Below, piece by piece: positions 53,550 through 64,000 of a stretch of 64,000 bases of DNA. Origin of the DNA: Pleurodeles waltl (lineage: Eukaryota > Chordata > Amphibia > Caudata > Salamandridae); contig NC_090445.1 of NCBI RefSeq assembly GCF_031143425.1, positions 1,194,400,691 to 1,194,464,690 of the forward strand. Direction: 5' to 3'. The first letter of the stretch is position 1. Each line of letters starts with the position of its first letter. The notes under the pieces were generated by a model. It did not search any database and was not told where the DNA came from. It saw only the letters and a program-made list of their open reading frames with translations. The position numbers and the translations under genes are program-made.

Positions 53550-55102
53550 CAGGGAGTGCAGAATTATTAGGCAAATGAGTATTTTGACCACATCATCCTC
53601 TTTATGCATGTTGTCTTACTCCAAGCTGTATAGGCTCGAAAGCCTACTACCAATTAAGCATATTAGGTGATGTGCATCTCTGTAATGAGAAGGGGTGTGG
53701 TCTAATGACATCAACACCCTATATCAGGTGTGCATAATTATTAGGCAACTTCCTTTCCTTTGGCAAAATGGGTCAAAAGAAGGACTTGACAGGCTCAGAA
53801 AAGTCAAAAATAGTGAGATATCTTGCAGAGGGATGCAGCACTCTTAAAATTGCAAAGCTTCTGAAGCGTGATCATCGAACAATCAAGCGTTTCATTCAAA
53901 ATAGTCAACAGGGTCGCAAGAAGCGTGTGGAAAAACCAAGGCGCAAAATAACTGCCCATGAACTGAGAAAAGTCAAGCGTGCAGCTGCCACGATGCCACT
54001 TGCCACCAGTTTGGCCATATTTCAGAGCTGCAACATCACTGGAGTGCCCAAAAGCACAAGGTGTGCAATACTCAAGAGACATGGCCAAGGTAAGAAAGGC
54101 TGAAAGACGACCACCACTGAACAAGACACACAAGCTGAAACGTCAAGACTGGGTCAAGAAATATCTCAAGACTGATTTTTCTAAGGTTTTATGGACTGAT
54201 GAAATGAGAGTGAGTCTTGATGGGCCAGATGGATGGGCCCGTGGCTGGATTGGAAAAGGGCAGAGAGCTCCAGTCCGACTCAGACGCCAGCAAGGTGGAG
54301 GTGGAGTACTGGTTTGGGCTGGTATCATCAAAGATGAGCTTGTGGGGCCTTTTCGGGTTGAGGATGGAGTCAAGCTCAACTCCCAGTCCTACTGCCAGTT
54401 CCTGGAAGACACCTTCTTCAAGCAGTGGTACAGGAAGAAGTCTGCATCCTTCAAGAAAAACATGATTTTCATGCAGGGCAATGCTCCATCACACGCGTCC
54501 AAGTACTCCACAGCGTGGCTGGCAAGAAAGGGTATAAAAGAAGGAAATCTAATGACATGGCCTCCTTGTTCACCTGATCTGAACCCCATTGAGAACCTGT
54601 GGTCCATCATCAAATGTGAGATTTACAAGGAGGGAAAACAGTACACCTCTCTGAACAGTGTCTGGGAGGCTGTGGTTGCTGCTGCACGCAATGTTGATGG
54701 TGAACAGATCAAAACACTGACAGAAGCCATGGATGGCAGGCTTTTGAGTGTCCTTGCAAAGAAAGGTGGCTATATTGGTCACTGATTTGTTTTTGAATGT
54801 CAGAAATGTATATTTGTGAATGTTGAGATGTTATATTGGTTTCACTGGTAATAATAAATAATTGAAATGGGTATATATATTTTTTTTGTTAAGTTGCCTA
54901 ATAATTATGCACAGTAATAGTCACTTGCACACACAGATATCCCCCTAACATAGCTAAAACTAAAAACAAACTAAAAACTACTTCCAAAAATATTCAGCTT
55001 TGATATTAATGAGTTTTTTGGGTTCATTGAGAACATGGTTGTTGTTCAATAATAAAATTAATCCTCAAAAATACAACTTGCCTAATAATTCTGCACTCCC
55101 TG
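53550..55102 (+). mobile_element. Tc1/mariner element, copy 1 (1553 bp)
   Basis: The terminal inverted repeat starts CAGGGAGTGCAGAATTATTA on the left and is mirrored at the right end. A TA duplication flanks both sides (53548-53549, 55103-55104). One transposase gene lies inside. The sequence is nearly identical to copy 2 at 58709-60270, which lies in inverse orientation. Both copies therefore inserted recently compared with the surrounding repeats. Confidence 0.95.
53768..54785 (+). pseudogene. Tc1-like transposase (copy 1), frameshifted, catalytic Asp lost
   Basis: The reading frame starts MGQKKDLTGSEKSKIVRYLA with a helix-turn-helix paired-like domain. An extra A near 54075 (ACTCAAGAGAC against ACTCAGAGAC in copy 2) shifts the frame after CAIL. 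The second part continues in another frame through LWTDEMRVSLDGP and SPDLNPIENLWSI to YIGH. The second catalytic residue is changed: FMQGNAPSH, where copy 2 has FMQDNAPSH. The protein is therefore inactive on two counts. The C terminus (LSVLAKKGGYIGH) is complete. Confidence 0.93.
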
Positions 55103-55104
55103 TA

Positions 55105-55379
55105 GATTATGGTAGTTGCAATAAATATATTGTGTAGTTTTATTGTGTCTTTTTTTACTATTGATATGGATATGTATGATTGAGATAATGTATGAAAGGG
55201 ACTGACCTGTTTCACCACAGTTCCTTGAGAGAGGGCTAGAGTGTTGTGATTTTTGGGTTGCACAATTGCTTGCCAATTAGGAGTGAAACTGTGAGTTAAC
55301 TAGGTATTTTCATGAATGCACTAATATTGCACAACCTAATGCATACAGAACACATGCGTTCTTAGAGATACCACATACA
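55105..55379. other. Unassigned sequence next to Tc1 copy 1
   Basis: No signature is recognised. It may be untranslated or LTR-proximal sequence of the retrovirus-like remnant that follows. Confidence 0.3.
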
Positions 55380-55589
55380 CATTGGGAACATACTAGTTGT
55401 TTCCGAGACACCCTAGAACGTGTACTTGCCCCAGTATGCATGGGACCCCTTGGTAATGAAGGGGCCATTGGCCAGCCTTAGCTGGTTATACACCTCATCT
55501 TGATTTATGCAACTTGGCTGTTGCTGATCTTCAACAGTTATACACTAACCTTGTTAGACACTACTGATGCCTAGCTCAGTATCTTACAC

Positions 55590-56690
55590 GTATTTTGATG
55601 GCTGCTCCTGCGCGAGAGGCATTGGTGGGTGTGCCACAGTTGCCTGCTGCTCCGATAACTAGTCCTGTGATTATCAATGCAATTATGAGTAAAGTCCCCC
55701 ACAGTACGTAAGGAAGTCCCCTTTTGGATTGTCAAAAAAATAGACCAGATGGAGGCTGTGTTCCCCCTTGCAGGACCACAGGACAAGCACAGAATATTAA
55801 CTATGTATTTACTACATGTGATGATACCCCAGGTAACAGACTGTAACACATGGGGAATAGTCTTTGCAGCGGTCTATACCCTAGCTCACGGCATAGCCTC
55901 TTTCATGGTTTTACCGGACGTCCTGAAGTGCAGGTTGAGTATTGGGCCGGACTGGCTCTTGATTTTGGTATGTAATTATTGAGAAATTGCCTTCTTGTTT
56001 GAGATGATTTGATCGAACATCAAAGGTAAAGCGGCAACTCCGGCTATACGTCAGAGGCTCACCACGGTTGCTGCTGCCAACGGGGAACGTGAGCTGCTGG
56101 CCATTGTAGCTGAAGTGTATACTTCACTTGGTCGCAATATTTTGGGGACCAGACCGCCTAAACCACAACTTGGCAAACCTAGCGCAAGCAAGGACACTGT
56201 CAAACAGAACTCGGAGTTCGTTAAAAAAACATGGGACAAAAAAAAACCTAAAAGAAAGGCTGAATCTCAAGGAGGTTCTCCTCCACCGGAGGGGAGACCT
56301 CAGAGAAAATATAATTTGTGTGATCGCACACAGATTAAAACACCAGACAGATATCGGGACACTGATACCCATCCATCTCATTCTTTCCAGGACTCGTCTG
56401 ACAGAAAGCACAAGAGAGGAGGAAGGTCTGATCGCAGACAGAAGGAGCACATGAAACTGAGAAACGACTCACAACGTTCATCTGACGTGAAGATCAAACA
56501 GGAGGAAAAACCACACTACAAATCCCTGTTTCAAAAGAAAAAAGTTGCAGCTATAACCACTCAGCATGCACCAAATACTGGGAACCATTCTCATGAGCGG
56601 GACATAGGTGGTGACTCTCTTCAACAGCGCGGTAGTAGTCACTATAGTACACTGGACTCTTCAGGAGTTTCTGGCAGTGAAAGCAACTAA
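55590..56690 (+). pseudogene. Retroviral gag-like remnant
   Basis: The first block (to about 55980) reads as an alpha-helical capsid-like segment, with phrases KKIDQMEAVFPLAGPQDKHR and NTWGIVFAAVYTLAHG, then stops. The second block (56115-56690, 191 codons) is a highly basic Lys/Arg/Ser/Asp-rich tail without any CCHC zinc knuckle. The lack of a knuckle and the basic tail recall groups whose gag binds nucleic acid through basic boxes. Assignment rests on order and composition rather than on a firm domain match. Confidence 0.5.
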
Positions 56691-56999
56691 TCAATATGTA
56701 ACAGTTGAAACTGCGGATAGGTGCATTGCCCCTCCTGATCAACTCTATAATTTAGACATTCAAATTGAGGTGTATATTCTGCGCATTACTCGTGTATTTT
56801 TTGGGGGATAATTTAACATTATCTTATGACATTCTCTTTGTTGAGTTCAAATGGCCCCCCAGAGTTTGCCCGCTCTTCCTGCAGGGTGAAGTAGTAATCC
56901 TTCCTTCTTTCTCTGCCCTTGTCCCTGAAGAAATCAAAAAAGCTTATGCAGCAAAATGGGATCTTGCATAAGCCCCAGCATTATACCCCAATCATGAAG

Positions 57000-58225
57000 A
57001 CTGGGATAAGGCCTCTCCTTATCATAGGTTCAGCCCGCAAGCACAACCACAATATCCTATTAAACAGGATGCCAAAGCACCCGATAAGGATATCCACTCT
57101 CAGCTTGATTACAAGGGAGTGATTGAACCCTGTATTTTCCAAATTAGCAATCCACTTTTTCCGGTTTTGAAATTGGATCCTTCATATAGAATTGTCTTAG
57201 ACTGTAGCCACTTGAATAGTCATATACACATGTTTGCAATACAAAACACACACAGCACTGATTTTATTAATAACATTTTCCGTAGAAATACAAAACGACC
57301 TTCGATATTTCCAAACGTTTTCTTTTTCAGTCAAAATCTAGTGCCTGAGAGTACAGACTTAACTGCCTTCGCCAGGCTTAGCTTCCAGCTTCGCTTTGCA
57401 CGTCTGGCTATAGGGCACAAGAAATTTTCAGGACTATTTGCTGCTCATATAGTGCCACTTCTTCAGGATATTGACCCAGGCGCATTGTCTTTTGTAGATG
57501 ATATCTATCTAATGGACGATGAGTTTGATACACACTTAGCCAGAGTGGACTGTACTATTTTGTGGTTTGCTGCCACAGGCTACAAATGAAATTTTAAGAA
57601 ATCTCACATTGCATTTTTCAGTGTCATATTCTTAGTATATGAACTCACAAACGAAGGAAAAAGCCTTGCACCTCACTTCTTACAGAAGTGTGCACTCCTA
57701 CAACCAACTAATACTCTTTGGGAACTACAATCAGTCTTGGGTTTCCTTAATTTTGGCAGGACATATATTCCTGACTAAGCTTAACCTATAAAAACATTGT
57801 ATGAATTAATACATACATATTTTTCCAGTTCACATTAGACATCTGACCACACTGACATACTCAGAATACTACAATCTGACCTACTTGCTACACAACATTT
57901 ACATACACATGTCAACACAACAAACATTGTCATCGTATAATTGCAGTTACAATTGGGTTTGCTTACATTTCCTTCAAAAAGGGTGAAACTGTGCCGACTG
58001 CATATAAATTGCATCTATGTTCCAATGCAGAAATGTGTTTTGCTCCAACTGAGAAAATTCTGACTCCCAAATACCCATCTTAAAAACCTGTATAAAATCT
58101 GCGGTTAGCCTTACTTATGAAACTGCGCTTGAATTTAAAGACTTACAGCAAGTTCATCTTTTAATTGATCAGGTCGGGATCAATTCCTGGTCCACTGCAC
58201 ACCCACTTGTGGAATCCATGGTAAT
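57000..58225 (+). pseudogene. Retroviral RT/RNase H-like remnant
   Basis: 57119-57589 contains an RT N-terminal phrase (SNPLFPVLKLDPSYRIVLDC) and the catalytic box SFVDDIYLMDD. The segment between is shortened, with motif A poorly preserved. After a stop at 57587 the frame continues as a connection-like region (near 57700: LQSVLGFLNFGRTYIPD). An RNase H-like part follows (near 57980-58060, GETVPTAYKLHLCSNAE). Several stops and frame changes show it is dead. It is described only as found. Confidence 0.6.
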
Positions 58226-58269
58226 CTACCCACAGAACCTCCATCAATCCCGACTGGCAATACGATTAC

Positions 58270-58708
58270 CCCTTTGGAACCTGAAATAGCTCCCAGGTCT
58301 ATATCTCCAATTGCTCAAAAGGAGGTTCTACAGCTTCCACCGGATAGTATGCCGTATGCTCTGGTCTTAGCAAATGTGCTCCCTCTTGACTCTATTCAGA
58401 AGGAAGATACTCTGTCTTTAATAAGAAAATGCGCACATTGGCTGAGGCTAAAGCTCAGACATCAAGACGATTTAAACAGTAAAATTATTATGGCATGAAG
58501 GGTGAAGTGGGTAGAGGTCTCTCTAAAAAAGCATATGAAGGCGGTTGTATTGTGATTAATTTTGCCAACCCCTGTTTGGTTAACTACTTGCTGATGACCT
58601 TGTCATGGTGTGCGAAGGGGGATGCTGGGATTCAAATTTTCCCTTTAAGTTTTTTCTATGAACCAACCGTTTTATTAGTTCCCTCTATTAATGCTCCCTA
58701 TGGATCTA
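58270..58708 (+). pseudogene. LINE N-terminal ORF part upstream of Tc1 copy 2
   Basis: 58274-58498 reads LQLPPDSMPYALVLANVLPL and RKCAHWLRLKLRHQDDLNSK. A stop follows, and the text continues in the frame 58495-58707 (YEGGCIVINFANPCLVNYLL, CAKGDAGIQIFPLSFFYEPT, VPSINAPYGS). Across the TA site it resumes after the transposon at 60273 as NVVMSKIFSQDYISAPDC with no frame change. The content is like an ORF1 or pre-endonuclease region with no domain I can name. Confidence 0.6.
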
Positions 58709-60270
58709 CAGGGAGTGCAGAATTATTAGGCAAGTTGTATTTTTGAGGATTAATTTTATTATTGAACAACAACCATGTTCTCAATGAACCCAAAAAACTC
58801 ATTAATATCAAAGCTGAATATTTTTGGAAGTAGTTTTTAGTTTGTTTTTAGTTTTAGCTATGTTAGGGGGATATCTGTGTGTGCAGGTGACTATTACTGT
58901 GCATAATTATTAGGCAACTTAACCAAAAAAAAATATATACCCATTTCAATTATTTATTATTACCAGTGAAACCAATATAACATCTCAACATTCACAAATA
59001 TACATTTCTGACATTCAAAAACAAAACAAAAACAAATCAGTGACCAATATAGCCACCTTTCTTTGCAAGGACACTCAAAGCCTGCCATCCATGGATTCTG
59101 TCAGTGTTTTGATCTGTTCACCATCAACATTGCGTGCAGCAGCAACCACAGCCTCCCAGACACTGTTCAGAGAGGTGTACTGTTTTCCCTCCTTGTAAAT
59201 CTCACATTTGATGATGGACCACAGGTTCTCAATGGGGTTCAGATCAGGTGAACAAGGAGGCCATGTCATTAGATTTCCTTCTTTTATACCCTTTCTTGCC
59301 AGCCACACTGTGGAGTACTTGGACGCGTGTGATGGAGCATTGTCCTGCATGAAAATCATGTTTTTCTTGAAGGATGCAGACTTCTTCCTGTACCACTGCT
59401 TGAAGAAGGTGTCTTCCAGGAACTGGCAGTAGGACTGGGAGTTGAGCTTGACTCCATCCTCAACCCGAAAAGGCCCCACAAGCTCATCTTTGATGATACC
59501 AGCCCAAACCAGTACTCCACCTCCACCTTGCTGGCGTCTGAGTGGGACTGGAGCTCTCTGCCCTTTACCAATCCAGCCACGGGCCCATCCATCTGGCCCA
59601 TCAAGACTCACTCTCATTTCATCAGTCCATAAAACCTTAGAAAAATCAGTCTTGAGATATTTATTGGCCCAGTCTTGACGTTTCAGCTTGTGTGTCTTGT
59701 TCAGTGGTGGTCGTCTTTCAGCCTTTCTTACCTTGGCCATGTCTCTGAGTATTGCACACCTTGTGCTTTTGGGCACTCCAGTGATGTTGCAGCTCTGAAA
59801 TATGGCCAAACTGGTGGCAAGTGGCATCGTGGCAGCTGCACGCTTGACTTTTCTCAGTTCATGGGCAGTTATTTTGCGCCTTGGTTTTTCCACACGCTTC
59901 TTGCGACCCTGTTGACTATTTTGAATGAAACGCTTGATTGTTCGATGATCACGCTTCAGAAGCTTTGCAATTTTAAGAGTGCTGCATCCCTCTGCAAGAT
60001 ATCTCACTATTTTTGACTTTTCGGAGCCTGTCAAGTCCTTCTTTTGACCCATTTTGCCAAAGGAAAGGAAGTTGCCTAATAATTATGCACACCTGATATA
60101 GGGTGTTGATGTCATTAGACCACACCCCTTCTCATTACAGAGATGCACATCACCTAATATGCTTAATTGGTAGTAGGCTTTCGAGCCTATACAGCTTGGA
60201 GTAAGACAACATGCATAAAGAGGATGATGTGGTCAAAATACTCATTTGCCTAATAATTCTGCACTCCCTG
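58709..60270 (-). mobile_element. Tc1/mariner element, copy 2 (1562 bp)
   Basis: The element is bounded by CAGGGAGTGCAGAATTATTA terminal repeats and TA duplications (58707-58708, 60271-60272). It is inserted in the LINE reading frame. Its transposase lies on the minus strand. It is nearly identical to copy 1 in inverse orientation, forming a long inverted repeat about 3.6 kb apart. Confidence 0.95.
59075..60052 (-). CDS. Tc1-like transposase (copy 2), nearly intact, DD37E
   Basis: The frame has 325 codons from MGQKKDLTGSEKSKIVRYLA. An N-terminal helix-turn-helix region (about 1-110, with KLLKRDHRTIKRFI) is followed by a basic linker. The catalytic domain has the first Asp in LWTDEMRVSL, the second in FMQDNAPSHAS and the Glu in SPDLNPIENLW. 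I count 37 residues between the second Asp and the Glu, so the spacing is DD37E, not the DD34E of Tc1 itself. A one-base loss in CTTT (copy 1 has CTTTT) puts a TGA at 59075-59077 and removes about the last 13 residues. Such an enzyme cuts and pastes the element into TA sites. Activity without the tail is uncertain. Confidence 0.92.
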   Translation of the reverse strand: MGQKKDLTGSEKSKIVRYLAEGCSTLKIAKLLKRDHRTIKRFIQNSQQGRKKRVEKPRRKITAHELRKVKRAAATMPLATSLAIFQSCNITGVPKSTRCAILRDMAKVRKAERRPPLNKTHKLKRQDWANKYLKTDFSKVLWTDEMRVSLDGPDGWARGWIGKGQRAPVPLRRQQGGGGVLVWAGIIKDELVGPFRVEDGVKLNSQSYCQFLEDTFFKQWYRKKSASFKKNMIFMQDNAPSHASKYSTVWLARKGIKEGNLMTWPPCSPDLNPIENLWSIIKCEIYKEGKQYTSLNSVWEAVVAAARNVDGEQIKTLTESMDGRL

Positions 60271-60272
60271 TA

Positions 60273-61686
60273 ATGTAGTAATGTCAAAGATATTTTCACA
60301 GGACTATATTTCTGCCCCTGATTGTTATCGGAATTTGTCATCTCTTGATGTTAATGATTGACAAGCGGATGGGACGGGGTACACGACTGGTACCCCGCAG
60401 GAAACTGAGAAGGAGGTTGGGCATATGTCTTCGGCACTACCGATAGGGTCTGATGAGCCGGTTGTTTTATTCCAAAATACAACAGACGTTGCTATGATTA
60501 AGGAGCCAATGAATAGGACTCAGAAAAGTAACAAACTTTTATCTTTAATTAGTTGGAACATTGCAGGGCTCTGATCCAAGGTTGAAAATTCAGAATGGTT
60601 GGAGTTTGTATCTACTTACGATATTATTTGCCTTCAGGAAACCTGGACCATGGCCCCTTTTTATTTGGGTGGCTATTATCCTGTGTTTCAGCCAGCACTC
60701 CCTTCCCCAGCGGGTAGAGCAAGTGGGGGGCTTTTGGTACTTGTGTCCTTACAACTTCCAAAAATTGAGGTGTCTTTGATTTGGTCCTCTGCATTTTTTA
60801 TGGTGGTCCAATTATCAATGGAAGGGAGTAAGGACATTTTACTCTTGAATTTTTATAATAATAACCTGTGTAATGCCTTGTTAGGAAGCCTTGAAGAGCT
60901 AACAGATTTCCTAGACTCCTTAGGAAAGCTCCAGGACAGGGAGTTTGAAATGATATGGGTTGGAGACTTTAATGTCCTGTTATACAATCAGGAACTACCT
61001 CATATGTGTGGTGCCTTTATAGAAGGCAGAGAGTCATCTACACACTTTATCCACTCTGATCAAGGCGACGCTTTAAATACCCTTTTTATAAATTTGATCT
61101 TGTTTATGCAAGGGATATGACAACTAGACAGATACAAAAGATACCCACCTATACGGGGAGCATGAAAGGTAGTATAATTGATTTTATTCTTATTGGCTCT
61201 TCACTTTCCCACCAAATTCTGGATTTTAAGATAATATCTCATTGTGCTAGTGACCACAACCCTCTGAGTATAAAATTAGCCCTTAAATCTAGGTTAGCTT
61301 TACCCGGAATAGAACGTAAGGGGAAAGTAGTTTTTAAAAGAAACTTCGGCCTCCGCATGAAGTGGGATAGAGTGGATATTAAAACTTTTCATGAGGACAT
61401 TATAACACAAAACAAGGTTTATATCGATAAATGTTTGTCCTTGCAACCTACTTATGACCACCTCGTAGTTGCTTATGAGTCTTTAAGTCACGCTATTGCT
61501 GAGGCATTAATGTGCACCAAGCCTATTAAAGGTGTAAAACCCCAACGCTGGTTTAATACGGCCTGCACGGCGGCCCATAAAGACCTAAAAACAGCTATTA
61601 AAACTGCCCCATTTAGCCGTGATTTAGTCAAACAGGCTAGAGGTCGATACAAGTTAGCCCTTGAGGATAGGAAGAATGAAGTGTGA
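60273..61686 (+). pseudogene. LINE AP endonuclease domain and linker
   Basis: Upstream sequence continues the N-terminal ORF. The endonuclease starts SLISWNIAGL near 60545, is cut by a TGA after GL (about 60571), and continues with YDIICLQETWTMAPFYLGGY. Later motifs are MIWVGDFNVLLYN and, after a frame change at about 61117, GSIIDFILIGS and SHCASDHNPLSIKL. N, E-T, G-D-N and S-D-H motifs are all visible. The linker to RT (61300-61686) is basic and without motifs. Confidence 0.82.
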
Positions 61687-61707
61687 TCTAGAGCATAGGA
61701 ATAACTC

Positions 61708-63200
61708 ATGGCCGCAAAGGAATTGAGGGACCCTGCACAATTCTGGAAGGTGGTTAATCACCCGTATTTCTCAGAACAGGATAATAAGGAGGATGACTGT
61801 CTGATACCTGAGGGGGTCTGGGTGAAACATTTTACAACAGTATTTCAATCTGTAAACAACCCTAATCATGGAAAGGAGGATTGTGGCTCTACAGTATTGG
61901 TTACCTCAAAACCAAATAAGAGTGGGTTATTATTTGAGATACACGAGGTAACCACAGTCATAAAAAAAAATGAAATTAGGGAAAGCCCCCGGTCCGGATG
62001 GGGTTCCAGTGGATTTAATCAATTCCTTACCTGATCTGTGGGCCCCGTTAATTACAAATGTTTTAAATAGCGTCACTAAAAACTCTATTCCTTCCTCGTG
62101 GCTAACGGCAATAATTGACCCGATTTTCAAAAAGGGTAATAGGTTTGATCCAACTTATTATAGACCCATTTCTCTCATAGATTCTACGGCAAAGATCCTG
62201 GGGAGTGTAATCTTGAATCGACTTGAGGATTGGGTGACAAGGACAAAAATCCTATCCCCAATTCAATACGGCTTTAGGCCTGGATTAGGCACAGTGGATG
62301 ATGCCTTAAATTTGCACCTCATTCTTAGCAAATATGTAATTGCCAAAAGAGAATCTATTCACTTAGCTTTTATTGATTTATCAAGTGCGTTTGATCTGGT
62401 GAATAGAGAGAAATTGTGGGCACTAATGGACACAATGGGGGTTGAGCAGGATTTGTTGGACTTGATTAAACGACTATACACTGATCTTACTATTTCAGTG
62501 CAATTTGGTCAACATGGCAAAAGGTCCCACCCCCTCACACTTAAACGGGGTATTAGACAGGGCTGTACTTTGGCACCTTTTTTATTTCTGTTATATACTA
62601 ATCGTCTGTATAGTTATTTAGCAAAAAATGGCAAGGATTTTCCTAGGATGGGTTTTAGACAACTTCCGATTTTATTATACGCTGACGATGCAGTTTTAAT
62701 TGCTCGTACAGCAAATGGCTTACAAACTCTTTTGGATCTTTTTTTAACGTATACACAAGAGCTTGATCTGAAAGTTAACTTTAAAAAGTCACATGTCATG
62801 ATCTGTGGTCCCAGAAATACGTGAACAAAACGCTTTACTATGGGGGGGAAATATTTTAACAAAGGTGAAAGATTTGTGTTACTTAGGTTTGCACCTAAGC
62901 TCTTCTTTGTCTTGGAACCCCCATTTGAACTTAAAGGTTCAACAAATGGAGAGAAATGTGGAAGCGATTTTTCGTTTTGCCCGTAGACTAGGACACAGAC
63001 CAGTCCATCAGATTATTATGTTCTATAAATCTAAATGTGTTTCAGCAGCAATTTATGGGGGGGGGGGGCTTTGGAACTATACTAGCTCAACCTTTTTACA
63101 ACGGGTAGAGAATAAATTTCTCCATCGGCTTCTTCTGGTACCCAAGAATGTAGCGAACATTATATGTCATGAGAAGTTGGGAATCCCCTACATTTAAGAT
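61708..63200 (+). pseudogene. LINE reverse transcriptase and C-terminal region
   Basis: The RT block 61970-62824 is open. It has KAPGPDGVPVDLINSL, FKKGNRFDPTYYRPISLI, YGFRPGLGTVDDALNL, LAFIDLSSAFDLVNREKLW (motif A), GIRQGCTLAPFLFLLYTNRL and ILLYADDAVLIARTANGLQT (YADD box). A frameshift at about 61970 separates it from the linker 61708-62034. After a stop at 62822 the C-terminal part continues in another frame (NVEAIFRFARRLGHRPVHQI), with a run of twelve G at 63057-63068. RT catalytic residues are intact, but the whole ORF is not. Confidence 0.82.
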
Positions 63201-63960
63201 TTGATTGACATTGCCCCACTTTTGCTATGGATAAAAGTATGGCTAAACCCAGCGGCTAGCTTAGTTCAAGATTGTGTAAAAGATTGTATCCTACTAGCTA
63301 ACCATAATAAAATTCCATGGCTCAATTTCATTCATAATTCTTTTCGGAAATTGGACCTGGAGTTCATGTATTTTTAACCTGAGCTTACGCCTGCAAATGT
63401 CAAGGAAATTGTTAAATCTCGATGTATAGAGTATACTATGAATCACAGATTTCAAGTGGCTGAGAAACTGAAAACATTTGAATTAAATGTACAGATTTCA
63501 ACTTCAATTTTCGATAGAACCATATTTCATCTGGTTTCCGATTCCCTCTTTGTACTCTCTACTTGTACTTTTTAGATTAAATATGATTCATTTTAGAGTG
63601 GCTTTTCCAACTAAAGAAACGTTAGCGCCAAGCCCTTGTGACAATTTTTCTAAACAAAGCACTTGTCACTTTGTTTTATTTTGTTCACTTTACTCAGCTC
63701 CTAGGAAAGTTTTTATGTTGCCAATTTTGCGTAAATTACACACTTCTTTTCATAAGGAGGAACTGATTAGTATTCAAAGACTTTCATTTAAATAAATGTG
63801 CAGTTCAGTTTTAAGTTTCATCAAATCAGCTATCGCCATTAGGAACAGATATGAACTGGTCGATGTGACTGTTTGTTAATGTAATTTTGAATATGTGATT
63901 TTATTTTTTTGTTCAGAATTTTAAAATGTGTAAATTGTTTATTTATTTATTTAGAAGGGA
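63201..63960 (+). other. LINE C-terminal remnant and 3' end
   Basis: Readable but stop-broken sequence continues to about 63795. It ends in AT-rich untranslated sequence and a short TTTATTTATTTATTTA tract at about 63937-63952, plausible as the LINE tail. Confidence 0.5.
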
Positions 63961-63986
63961 TATGGGATATTTCTTGATTTTTGATA

Positions 63987-64000
63987 CTTAGGGCCATATG
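63987..64000. mobile_element. Possible start of another DNA element at the window edge
   Basis: The last bases, TTAGGGCCATATG, resemble the AGGGCC start at 28824 and the GGGCCAGAT start at 43784. Only the first bases are in the window, so this is tentative. Confidence 0.25.

Larger units (their letters stand above)
55380..58225 (+). mobile_element. Old endogenous retrovirus-like gag-pol remnant
   Basis: The plus-strand order is a gag-like region (about 55400-56690) followed by RT and RNase H-like fragments (about 57000-58225). No LTR, protease, integrase or envelope was recognised. The left side lies near Tc1 copy 1 and the right side passes into a LINE. Stops, frameshifts and internal deletions are frequent, so it is an inactive fossil. 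The class is uncertain; the RT box has V rather than A before the DD pair. Confidence 0.6.
58230..63960 (+). mobile_element. APE-type LINE, decayed, interrupted by Tc1 copy 2
   Basis: From about 58230 a plus-strand frame (PSIPTGNTITPLEPEIA onward) leads into an ORF continued beyond Tc1 copy 2. Endonuclease (60545-61300), RT (61970-62824) and a C-terminal domain (62805-63800) follow. The 3' end has a short (TTTA)n tract at about 63937-63952. Stops and frameshifts separate the pieces. A related fragment lies at 27740-28740 on the other strand. The clade is not assigned with confidence. Confidence 0.8.

Noticed and set aside
53550..60270. Composite transposon formed by two Tc1 copies
   Set aside because: Each copy has its own TA duplication, and copy 2 interrupts a LINE frame cleanly, so they are independent insertions.
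1..64000. Bacterial-type features (operons, CRISPR, tRNA or rRNA genes)
   Set aside because: None was seen. Spliced exons and eukaryotic transposons show a vertebrate nuclear sequence.

Overview
The window looks like part of the intronic landscape of a large vertebrate gene, most likely from a salamander. Three short exons on the minus strand match annexin A7 (ANXA7): 49296-49526, 47594-47637 and 23719-23811. All have consensus-like splice sites. The gene reads from high to low coordinates, so 49527-64000 is upstream intron and 1-23718 is downstream intron. The rest is almost entirely transposable elements. Giant introns, several DIRS elements, very long LTRs and young Tc1-like copies together suggest a urodele genome. 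That assignment is inference, not proven here.

Layout of 1-23.7 kb. 1-1509 has no recognisable gene. 1510-3032 is a DIRS remnant (copy E), broken by DIRS copy A (3033-about 8650, minus). An L2/CR1-like LINE tail (9150-10170, minus) abuts a nearly full-length but decayed DIRS copy F (10171-15463, minus). A decayed L2/CR1-like LINE lies at about 16650-19670 (plus). A 2552-bp solo LTR with 5-bp target duplications lies at 20345-22896.

Layout of 23.7-49.5 kb. This is the large ANXA7 intron. It holds a small hAT-like element, a perfect 23-bp hairpin, a decayed LINE (27740-28740, minus) and DIRS copy B (29534-35423). It also holds DIRS copy D (35957-47527). D contains DIRS copy C (37108-42998) and a 648-bp palindrome-rich MITE (43784-44431). 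D ends about 66 bp from an ANXA7 splice donor.

Layout of 49.5-64 kb. A second long-LTR relative lies at 51047-52865. Tc1/mariner copy 1 is at 53550-55102. An old endogenous-retrovirus-like gag-pol remnant is at about 55380-58225. A LINE with APE endonuclease and reverse transcriptase runs from about 58230 to 63960, and Tc1 copy 2 (58709-60270) sits inside its reading frame.

The DIRS elements are the dominant system. Each is read on the minus strand in the order gag (zinc-finger and SR-rich N terminus), RT-RNase H-methyltransferase-like ORF, then tyrosine recombinase (YR). Next come an internal complementary region (ICR) and a right inverted terminal repeat. In copies B, C, D and F the ICR is complementary to both element ends, as expected for the known DIRS circularisation model; in copy A one matching end has been lost. 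Nested insertions with exactly restorable empty sites allow relative dating: D before C, D before the MITE, E before A, and the LINE before Tc1 copy 2.
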